From Mariaggregatimicrobium sp964498785 (GTDB lineage: Bacteria > Zhuqueibacterota > Zhuqueibacteria > Thermofontimicrobiales > Thiofontviventaceae), in NCBI GenBank assembly GCA_964498785.1, contig CAZCJL010000044.1, positions 1 through 49,545 of the forward strand: a stretch of DNA of 49,545 nt, in the 5' to 3' direction. The position numbers and the translations under genes were made by a program. Shown in pieces: positions 43,497-49,545 of this stretch; within the stretch, counting starts at the first letter, position 1, and each line of letters starts with the position of its first letter. The notes beneath the pieces were generated by a model. That model did no database searches and was not told the origin of the DNA. It was given only the letters and a program-made list of their open reading frames with translations.

Positions 43497-44807
43497 ATGT
43501 CAAATCAAACCAGACGCAGATTTTTAAAAACCGTAACGTATTCGTCTGTCTGCTCAGTTCTACCATATCTCTTTTGCGCAAGACAAGACAGCAGACCACC
43601 AAACATTGTGCTGATTATGGCGGATGATGTGGGTTACGAAGTTCTCGGCTGCAACGGTGGCACAACGTACGAAACACCAAACATCAATAGATTGGCAGAA
43701 ACAGGCGTTCGATTTACCCATTGCTACAGCACTCCAAAATGTGCGCCATCTCGGATGACGCTGATGACCGGTCGTTATCTTTTCCGGACCACGGAAAAAT
43801 GGGGACATATTCCTCCGGATGAAAAAACGTTCGGCCACATGCTGCAATCGGCAGGCTATGCGACTGCGCTGTCAGGAAAATGGCAGATGGCGCTGTTGAA
43901 GGATGATCCGCTTCATATCAGAAAAATGGGTTTTCAGGAAAATTGCGTGTTCGGCTGGCACGAGGGGCCGCGCTACCACGATCCTTTGATCTGGCAAAAC
44001 GGCGAAATTCGCGAGGATGTTAAAGATCGCTTCGGGCCGGATGTGTACTGTGATTTTCTGATCGATTTTATGGCAACGAATAAGGACAGACCGTTTTTGG
44101 CATATTTTCCCATGTCAGTAGCGCATGAGATAAGCAACGACTTCCAGATACCACCGCCTCAGGGACCCGATGGTCGTTATCCATCTTACAAAAAATTAAT
44201 CGAAACTATGGACAAACTGGTGGGGCGAATTGTTACCGCACTGGAGCAGTTGGGATTACGGGAGAACACTTTAGTCCTGTTCACCACTGATAACGGCACG
44301 CCAAAAAATTTTATCACTGCAGTTGAAAACGGGAAATACATTCGAACGCCGATTGTTTCCAAAATGGGTGATGTAACTGTGAGCGGCGGAAAAGGCGAAT
44401 TAACCGACGCCGGAACCCATGTACCGCTGATCGCCAACTGGCACGGCGTAACAGCGCCAGGAGCCACGTGTGACGATCTGATCGATTTTACTGATTTCCT
44501 GCCGACTCTGGCTGAACTTTCCGGTGCTGATTTTCCTCAGAACGTGATCATTGACGGAAAAAGCTTTGCTTCACAAATAAAAGGGCAGCGCGGTAATCCG
44601 AGAGAATGGATTTATAATCAGTGGGATGGAAACGCATGGATCCGCACGAAACGCTGGAAACTCTATAAAAACGGTGATTTGTTTAATATGGAAAACGATC
44701 CCTTTGAAAAAGCACCGATTAAATCCGGTTCAGATACTAAGGTCTCGGCTGAGGCAAGAAAGCTGTTGATTGATTATGCTAATGGATTAAAACCAGGTAC
44801 TTTTTAA
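43497..44807 (+). CDS. Exported sulfatase 2 (type I, CxPSR signature)
   Basis: A 436-residue sulfatase with a Tat signal (TRRRFLKTV). VLIMADDVGYEVLG provides the metal-binding aspartates. KCAPSRMTLMTGRY at residue 82 is the CxPSR signature, so the cysteine can become formylglycine. The third motif reads SGKWQMA rather than GKWHL, a variant found in some sulfatase subfamilies, and FTTDNGTPKN supplies the later active-site residues. It is only distantly related to the sulfatase at 7991 and probably removes a sulfate at a different position. A GGAG site lies before the ATG. Like the other sulfatase it needs an unlinked maturation enzyme. Confidence 0.92.
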   Translation: MSNQTRRRFLKTVTYSSVCSVLPYLFCARQDSRPPNIVLIMADDVGYEVLGCNGGTTYETPNINRLAETGVRFTHCYSTPKCAPSRMTLMTGRYLFRTTEKWGHIPPDEKTFGHMLQSAGYATALSGKWQMALLKDDPLHIRKMGFQENCVFGWHEGPRYHDPLIWQNGEIREDVKDRFGPDVYCDFLIDFMATNKDRPFLAYFPMSVAHEISNDFQIPPPQGPDGRYPSYKKLIETMDKLVGRIVTALEQLGLRENTLVLFTTDNGTPKNFITAVENGKYIRTPIVSKMGDVTVSGGKGELTDAGTHVPLIANWHGVTAPGATCDDLIDFTDFLPTLAELSGADFPQNVIIDGKSFASQIKGQRGNPREWIYNQWDGNAWIRTKRWKLYKNGDLFNMENDPFEKAPIKSGSDTKVSAEARKLLIDYANGLKPGTF

Positions 44808-45174
44808 GGTGATGCTAAAAAAAACGCTGCAAATGACATTACTACAACACAAAGTTCGCAAAGTAAAAGTCCCGAAGGGACGTTTGAAAATAGCCCAGGA
44901 ATTCATTCCTGGGTTGTAGAAAAATAAGATTCTTGGAGTCCCGGCAGGGACGACTGAAATAAGGTAATAAGGTCTAATATTTTTGGGGGAATTATTCTAT
45001 TAAGGTCTAAAAAACAAAAAATAAGGTTTTTGCATCTGAAATTATGTGGAATAGACTAACAAATCCAAAAAGCAAAAAAATAGCGCTTTCGCTTTGTAAA
45101 TTTCGGATGTTTCGTGATATAAAGTATTTTGAGCTAATACAATGTAATTTAAAATAAACCCGCAGGAGGAAATT
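44808..45174. other. Repeat-rich intergenic region without a gene
   Basis: This 367-base gap has no convincing open frame. It holds GTCCCGAAGGGAC (44869-44881), CCCAGGAATTCATTCCTGGG (44894-44913), a second GTCCCGGCAGGGAC (44938-44951), and four copies of TAAGGT (44960, 44968, 45001, 45022). The 150 bases before the next gene are AT-rich and should contain its promoter, but no clean -35/-10 pair is seen. The leader ends with a good AGGAGGAA ribosome site. Confidence 0.6.
44869..44951. repeat. GTCCC/GGGAC plus CCCAGGAAT repeat (copy 2)
   Basis: Copy of the unit at 43385-43430, with TTTGAAAATAGCCCAGGAAT shared. Here the inner palindrome CCCAGGAATTCATTCCTGGG is complete and a second GTCCC...GGGAC palindrome (44938-44951) closes the unit. 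Confidence 0.7.
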
Positions 45175-46149
45175 ATGCGACATGCAAAGATGTTCATCAC
45201 ATTGACACTTATTCTCGCGTTGTTAATTGGCTGCAACAGCCCGCAGGAGAAAAAAGCGGAAACAGCCGAACAATATCAACCCAGGCGAATTAATAAATGT
45301 ATCGAACTGTTTGAACAGGGGCAGCCTGTCTATTACAAATGGACGTACGGCGGCTACGCAGAAGGGCTGGAACTGGCGCAGACCTGGGCAGATTATCTTG
45401 TTTATGATATGGAACACAAGCCGCTGGATTTTCTGCAGCTTCGTGAATTTATGAGAGGGCTGGTTGACGGCGGCCCCACGCCAGGCGGGCATCGCACGCC
45501 GGCGGTGATAGTGAATTTACCAGTACTGGGCTTGACAGAGGATATCTTTCTGGGCGGCAGTTGGATGGTGCAGCAGGCGCTGGCGCAGGGAGTGCACGGA
45601 ATTCACCTGTGCAAAGCACGTGATCCCGAAGCAGTCAAACACTTTGTGCAGGCCGCCAGATACCCGATTCACGAGCAGGGAATAGAAGTGGTTGGCGAGG
45701 GCGTGCGTGGCTGGGGCAGCCATAAATATCCTGCATGGGTTTGGGGCGTTGATGAACAGGAATATCTGAAAATAGCCGATCCCTGGCCACTGAATCCGGA
45801 TGGCGAGCTAATGCTCGGTTTGAAGTTGGAAGATCAGATTGCATTGGCAAATACTGAACTCAATCTGAAAATTCCCGGAATTACGTTTGCCGAACATGGT
45901 CCCCGTGATATGGGCTTGAGTTATGGTTATCTTGAAGGTCGCGCCGATCCACCGGTTCCTGAAGAAGTGGATGCTGCCGGAGAACGTGTGCTGAAAGCCT
46001 GCAAGGAAAACGGAATTTTCTTTCTTGATAATGTGCTGCCGGATAATGTGAAACAAAAAATCGATAAAGGCGTGATGATCGGCGCAGGTAGCAACCAGGA
46101 AGCCGCAGAAGTTGGTAGAAAATATACCAAACGTCAGATGCCGTGGTAA
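45175..46149 (+). CDS. Exported HpcH/HpaI aldolase family lipoprotein
   Basis: A 324-residue protein with lipobox LLIGC at residue 20. The rest matches the HpcH/HpaI aldolase/citrate lyase beta fold: YLVYDMEHKPLDF is the metal-site DxEH-like segment, and GVHGIHLCKARDPE and KIPGITFAEHGPRDM correspond to the later barrel strands with a metal-binding glutamate. Class II enzymes of this family cleave hydroxy-keto acids to pyruvate plus an aldehyde and are normally cytoplasmic. A lipid-anchored version is unusual. AGGAGG lies ahead of the ATG. It sits between a sulfatase and an FGE/propeller fusion, so it may act on an unsaturated or keto uronic product outside the cytoplasm. Confidence 0.8.
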   Translation: MRHAKMFITLTLILALLIGCNSPQEKKAETAEQYQPRRINKCIELFEQGQPVYYKWTYGGYAEGLELAQTWADYLVYDMEHKPLDFLQLREFMRGLVDGGPTPGGHRTPAVIVNLPVLGLTEDIFLGGSWMVQQALAQGVHGIHLCKARDPEAVKHFVQAARYPIHEQGIEVVGEGVRGWGSHKYPAWVWGVDEQEYLKIADPWPLNPDGELMLGLKLEDQIALANTELNLKIPGITFAEHGPRDMGLSYGYLEGRADPPVPEEVDAAGERVLKACKENGIFFLDNVLPDNVKQKIDKGVMIGAGSNQEAAEVGRKYTKRQMPW

Positions 46150-46167
46150 TTTCTAAGGGAGAATAAA

Positions 46168-48732
46168 ATGCCATTAATTTCAAGCATAAAAAGTTTGAGT
46201 CAGCGCCGTCATCTGGCGCTGCGACTCATATTCGTTGGTGCAATCATCGCTGGATTTATTTACATTCAGGGTTGTAGTAGTAGGCCGGAAAAGTTCACTA
46301 ATTCCGTCGGCCAGGAATTTGTGTTGATTCCGGCAGGATCATTTTCAATGGGCGAAACGAACATTATTCCTGATGGATGTCTTAAGGACATCGAATATCT
46401 TAAAAAAGGCGATTTTGATGAGCACACCGTCCATAAAGTGAAAATCACAGAATCATTTTATATTTCGACACGGGAGGTGTTGATCACGGAGTTCAGAGAA
46501 TTTCGACCAGAATATCAGGGAGTTGCTGCATACTCACCGTACGCTACCGGCATCAGTTGGGACGAAGCACAGGCATATTGCAAATGGCTGTCAGAGAAAG
46601 AAGGGAAGCCCTATCGCCTGCCTACCGAAGCCGAGTGGGAATACGCATGCCGCGCCGGTACGAACACGCTGTTCTGGTCTGGTGATCAACCGCCGGATTC
46701 CGGTGCGCTTAATTTTTGGGGACTCGCGAATTTGCACAACCACATCTCCGAATGGTGCTACGACTGGTACGGAATGTATCCGCAGCGGGAATTGAAAGAC
46801 CCGGTCGGTGTTGCATCGGGTCACACGAAAGTCGTGCGCGGCGCCGGACTCGATAAGCAGACGCCGTATTATCTCCGCTCTGCAAACCGGGCGAGTATCG
46901 CGCCCAATTTTCCACCAATGCCGCCGGAAAAAATGCAGGCGATGATAAAAGAATCTGCCACTAAAGCGGCGCCGGACGCCGCGACAAAAGGTGCGCCGGA
47001 GGGATTCAAGTCACGAATGGCGTACCAGAACTTTTTCCGGGATGCAGAAAATAATCAGGGCAATCATCACATCGGCTTCCGAATCGTGCAAGCGCCGTTG
47101 CCTGATACCAAACCGCTGGAGCCTGAAATTCCGTTTGTGCAGCAGGGAGTAAAGCAAACCACGGCAAAGGTTGCCGGACATGGTCCGGATTCGAGTAAGC
47201 CGCATTTCAGAAAACGGTATCTGCTCCCCACGCCGCCGGAGAATATCATTACGCCGTTTGAATCCGGGGATGTCGCTAATATTGACGCGATTGAAGTTGC
47301 CGGATTCGATCACGGAATATTATCGCACAATCACAGCGCCGCGCTGGAGGCGACGCCCAACGGCGACGTGCTCCTCATTTCATACACATCGGTGTCCGAA
47401 TTGACGCCCGATGTGGCGATGCTCGCGGCCCGGCTGCGGTTCGGCAGTGATCAGTGGGATTTTCCAAGTCTGTTTATCGACTTTGCCGATGTGGATGATC
47501 ACGCGCCCATGCTCTGGAAAGAAAACAACACCGTGTGGTTTTTCTGGGGCGCGAATAAACTGGATTCTGGTTTTCCGTTCCAGTGGATGACAACTACCGA
47601 CAACGGGGCCACGTGGAGCAATGTCCGGTTTCCGGTATTTGAAACGCCTGTGGGCGGACACTCGGCGCAGCCGATTAATTCTGCATTGCGGGATAGCGCA
47701 GGCACTTTGTACGTGGCGAGCGATGCCATCGGGCCGCAATCCGTGCTCTGGAAAAGCACCAACAACGGTGAAACCTGGATCGATCCCCGCGGCAGAACCG
47801 GTGGCAGGCATACGAGCTTTGCACTGCTCAAAAACGGCGACATTCTTGGCATGGGCGGCAAAAGCAGCGAACTTGGCGGCTATATGCCCAAATCGATTTC
47901 ATCAGACGGCGGAGTAACATGGCGCATCGAGAAAACCCCGTTTACGCCGCTGGGAAGCAACCAGCGCCCGACGCTGCTCCGCCTGCAAAGCGGACGGCTG
48001 TTTTTTGCCGGTGATTTTCAGCGGAAAGACGGCTATCGTCCGCCCACGGTAAAAGAACACGGTGCATATATCGCACTTTCCGAGGATGACGGTGAGACCT
48101 GGCACATCAAGAAATTGCCGGGAGCGCAGCAGCATGAAAATCCCGAACGCGCCAAATCGTTAGGCGGCGAGACAATCGGCTATTCCGTGGCACGGCAGGC
48201 GCCGAACGGCGTCATCCATCTGATTACCTCGATGAACAATCCCTGTCTTCACTTTGAAATGAACGAAGCCTGGATTCTGGACGATGATGAAAGCGACGAG
48301 CCCCTTTCCGATGAACAGTTTATGGCACAGAAATTCACGACAGCAGGGGAAAAAAAGGAATATCGTGAATCATACCCCAACGGCAACGTGAAATTGACCT
48401 GGAGCGCAGTCATCACAGACGACGGCAGGTACCTGCTCGATGGCGCCGAATCCTGGTATTACGAAAACGGCGACAAGAAATACGAAGCTGAATACTACAA
48501 GGGCGTGAAAATCAATCAGGAAACATACTGGTCCAAGAACGGCATAAAAAAATGGAGCCGGGATTACAACGAAAACGCCTCAGTCGTGTGGACGACGTAC
48601 TGGAACAATGGCAAAAAACGCACACAATCTACCTGGGTGAACATGCACGCCGAAGGTAAGGCGGTGATGTGGGATATAAATGGAGAGGTAGTAAATGAGG
48701 TTGTGTTTGAAAAGGGGACGGTTATTAGATGA
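46168..48732 (+). CDS. Lipoprotein fusion: FGE-like domain, sialidase-like propeller, MORN-like repeats
   Basis: An 854-residue protein with an N-terminal membrane segment and lipobox IQGC (cysteine 36). Residues about 42-318 are a formylglycine-generating-enzyme/SUMF1-type domain (FVLIPAGSFSMGE, YCKWLSEKEGKPYRLPTEAE, WEYACRAGT, HHIGFRIV). The segment that carries the two catalytic cysteines in true FGE reads VVRGAGLDKQTPYYLRSANR, with none, so sulfatase maturation is unlikely. Residues about 370-715 form a BNR propeller with four Asp-boxes (TTDNGATWS, STNNGETWI, SSDGGVTWR, SEDDGETWH). The last 120 residues are MORN-like (SYPNGNVKLTW, WYYENGDKKYEAEYY, YWNNGKKRTQ). The coding region appears GC-richer than most neighbours. 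A sialidase-like glycosidase or glycan sensor is the best guess. Confidence 0.82.
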   Translation: MPLISSIKSLSQRRHLALRLIFVGAIIAGFIYIQGCSSRPEKFTNSVGQEFVLIPAGSFSMGETNIIPDGCLKDIEYLKKGDFDEHTVHKVKITESFYISTREVLITEFREFRPEYQGVAAYSPYATGISWDEAQAYCKWLSEKEGKPYRLPTEAEWEYACRAGTNTLFWSGDQPPDSGALNFWGLANLHNHISEWCYDWYGMYPQRELKDPVGVASGHTKVVRGAGLDKQTPYYLRSANRASIAPNFPPMPPEKMQAMIKESATKAAPDAATKGAPEGFKSRMAYQNFFRDAENNQGNHHIGFRIVQAPLPDTKPLEPEIPFVQQGVKQTTAKVAGHGPDSSKPHFRKRYLLPTPPENIITPFESGDVANIDAIEVAGFDHGILSHNHSAALEATPNGDVLLISYTSVSELTPDVAMLAARLRFGSDQWDFPSLFIDFADVDDHAPMLWKENNTVWFFWGANKLDSGFPFQWMTTTDNGATWSNVRFPVFETPVGGHSAQPINSALRDSAGTLYVASDAIGPQSVLWKSTNNGETWIDPRGRTGGRHTSFALLKNGDILGMGGKSSELGGYMPKSISSDGGVTWRIEKTPFTPLGSNQRPTLLRLQSGRLFFAGDFQRKDGYRPPTVKEHGAYIALSEDDGETWHIKKLPGAQQHENPERAKSLGGETIGYSVARQAPNGVIHLITSMNNPCLHFEMNEAWILDDDESDEPLSDEQFMAQKFTTAGEKKEYRESYPNGNVKLTWSAVITDDGRYLLDGAESWYYENGDKKYEAEYYKGVKINQETYWSKNGIKKWSRDYNENASVVWTTYWNNGKKRTQSTWVNMHAEGKAVMWDINGEVVNEVVFEKGTVIR

Positions 48733-48754
48733 TTGGATATGAATTATAAAAATT

Positions 48755-48796
48755 GAAGGCTGATTCCATCTAACAAACGCGATGGGATCAGCCTTC
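48755..48796. terminator. Hairpin between the last + strand gene and the reverse-strand toxin-antitoxin remnants
   Basis: Stem GAAGGCTGATTCCATC (48755-48770) / GATGGGATCAGCCTTC (48781-48796), 15 of 16 pairs, with a 10-base loop. It starts 23 bases after the stop codon of the fusion gene and probably ends transcription in both directions. It overlaps the stop codon of the Phd-like remnant. Confidence 0.7.
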
Positions 48797-49013
48797 ATCG
48801 ATTCCTTATTTCTCGTTGAATATCAACAATTTCATCACCGGTTATTCCAACATCGATCTTTTCTGCATCGAGGGGGGAGTATCGAGCGGAAACAGATTTT
48901 AGTATGAAAGTGGAACCATCTTTTCTTTTTATCATCACGCCTCACTCTTCTTTTGCTTTGTTTAACAGGGAAGATTTAAGTTTTGTCAGAGTTTTATTGA
49001 TCTTTTTAAGTCT
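48795..49013 (-). pseudogene. Decayed Phd/YefM-type antitoxin
   Basis: On the reverse strand, one frame reads LTKLKSSLLNKAKEE, then a TGA (48942-48944), then GVMIKRKDGSTFILKS, SPLDAEKIDVGIT and GDEIVDIQREIRNR. The join of an LLxKAKEEG helix to a V.I.R.DG.TF strand and a SPLD...EIV tail is typical of Phd/YefM antitoxins. An in-frame stop breaks it, and no start codon is found before a TAG at 49014. A shorter frame from an ATG at 48935 (46 residues) would lack the DNA-binding N-terminus. It follows the toxin remnant on the same strand. Confidence 0.6.
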
Positions 49014-49240
49014 CTATAAAAATTTTCATGAACTTCCAAATTTATCAGTGTCCGTGATTTATCATCCCATGAATACGCTAATAGATACTGTTGGGTTACC
49101 ATTGAAAATTTATAAACCCAAACTTCTGAAAGATCACCCATTTTCTGTTGACCTGATTTAGGATTTTCCAATAGAGATTTTATTGCTTTATCTAAACCAG
49201 CAATTTGGTTTTTCTTTAACTTTTTTTCCTTCCCAATCGC
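48986..49240 (-). pseudogene. 5'-truncated ParE/RelE-family toxin
   Basis: The reverse-strand frame reads KKLKKNQIAGLDKAIKSL, LENPKSGQQKMGDLS, VWVYKFSMVTQQYLLAYSWD and HENFYRDLKR. This is the near-complete core and C-terminus of a RelE/ParE-superfamily toxin with the conserved GDL, VYKF, LLAY and HENFYRDLK motifs. The frame is open from a TGA at 49241 and has no standard start, so about 20 N-terminal residues are missing; a TTG at 49171 would make only 61 residues. Its 5' part overlaps the end of the MazF remnant by 25 bases. Loss of the start suggests it is inactive. Confidence 0.7.
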
Positions 49241-49466
49241 TCAATAGATAGCGTTCTAATTTGACTTATTTTGACCCATGATTTTTTAGGTAATGTGAGA
49301 CTTGATAATTCGTAAGTTAAAGGAAATCCTGCTCGTTGTGGTTGACTTGTTATAACCATTGCGATTACTGTGCCGGATCGTTCATTAAATACGTCATGAC
49401 TTATAATTAGAATCAATCGATATTTTTAGTATTTTCGAGATCGGTAATAACGATATGAAATTCGAT
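49216..49466 (-). pseudogene. Frameshifted MazF/PemK-family toxin remnant
   Basis: The C-terminal part on the reverse strand reads LILIISHDVFNERSG, VIAMVITSQPQRAGFP, LPKKSWVKISQIRTLS and IERLGRK, a clear MazF/PemK signature (S-D-x-x-N, then SWVKISQIRTLS.ERLG). Immediately upstream in another frame is FHIVITDLENTKNID, matching the first strand (IV..DL.PT.G) of the family. A frameshift and loss of several residues (the G-S-E...RPVL segment) separate the two, and no start codon precedes it. The gene is therefore a fossil. It is followed by the ParE-like and Phd-like remnants on the same strand. Confidence 0.72.
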
Positions 49467-49490
49467 TTATTACCAGTCGGGTCGCCGGGG

Positions 49491-49545
49491 ATTGTATCTT
49501 CTCAATATTTTATGGTAGATATGGGCGCTTGCCGCTATGTCGTAT
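49491..49545 (-). repeat. Right copy of the 55-nt inverted repeat at the contig ends
   Basis: Reverse complement of 2-56 with two substitutions. Its reverse-strand reading gives SAHIYHKILRRYN followed by PRRPDW and a stop, parallel to the left-end reading. Both substitutions change an amino acid in that frame, which does not support strong coding constraint. It runs to the last base of the window. Confidence 0.8.

Noticed and set aside
46292..47122. True formylglycine-generating enzyme that would mature the two sulfatases
   Set aside because: The segment that holds both catalytic cysteines in FGE contains none here.
48904..49161. Forward 85-residue open frame
   Set aside because: It is antisense to the ParE and Phd remnants, whose motifs are clear on the reverse strand.

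Overview
The window looks like a chromosomal contig from a bacterium of the FCB superphylum, in the neighbourhood of Calditrichota, Ignavibacteriota or KSB1. The basis is one secreted protein ending in a QNYPNPFN-type sorting tail, a TonB receptor with a carboxypeptidase-D-like N-terminal domain, many Tat or lipoprotein exported carbohydrate enzymes, and characteristic intergenic palindromes. This placement is an inference. No rRNA, tRNA or CRISPR array was seen. Almost every large gene is on the + strand.

Layout. (1) 1-1368: an AT-rich flank with a repeat at the contig end, a broken DUF2281-type gene, and an intact MntA/HepT toxin-antitoxin pair. (2) 1534-7874: a TetR regulator with a clear promoter and palindromic operator, a secreted seven-repeat propeller protein, a second paralogous TetR, and a large TonB-dependent receptor. 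(3) 7991-9433: an exported sulfatase. (4) 9505-19911: a long cytoplasmic catabolic run of split transketolase, DHDPS-like aldolase, PdxA-like dehydrogenase, DUF1537 kinase, sodium/solute symporter, two uroporphyrinogen-decarboxylase-like proteins and a GntP permease, closed by a terminator. (5) 19992-24425: exported sialidase-like propeller, bicupin and GH28-like beta-helix, tightly coupled. (6) 24491-28267: its own promoter, then Tat-exported Gfo/Idh/MocA oxidoreductase, exported TIM-barrel isomerase, and a truncated second oxidoreductase. (7) 28339-36248: PhoD-like and calcineurin-like phosphoesterases, a double alpha/beta hydrolase and a glycoside hydrolase, the last two sharing a C-terminal PA14-like domain. 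(8) 36295-43212: two tandem LamG plus propeller paralogs and a beta-helix lipoprotein. (9) 43497-48732: second sulfatase, an exported HpcH/HpaI-type aldolase lipoprotein, and a fusion of an FGE-like domain, a sialidase-like propeller and MORN-like repeats. (10) 48755-49545: a reverse-strand set of decayed toxin-antitoxin genes ending in an inverted copy of the left-end repeat.

How the genes may work together. The exported enzymes (two sulfatases, an esterase-like hydrolase, GH28-like, propeller enzymes, periplasmic redox enzymes) would desulfate, deacylate, oxidise and cleave a complex, probably acidic and sulfated, glycan outside the cytoplasm. The TonB receptor and the two permeases would import products, and the cytoplasmic run would convert sugar acids to central metabolites, with DUF1537 kinase plus PdxA2 leading to dihydroxyacetone phosphate. 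There is no SusD, no hybrid two-component system and no ECF sigma/anti-sigma pair, so this is not a standard polysaccharide utilisation locus. The best candidates for something undescribed are this combined sugar-acid route, the periplasmic redox module, the exported aldolase, and the FGE/propeller/MORN fusion that lacks the FGE cysteines.
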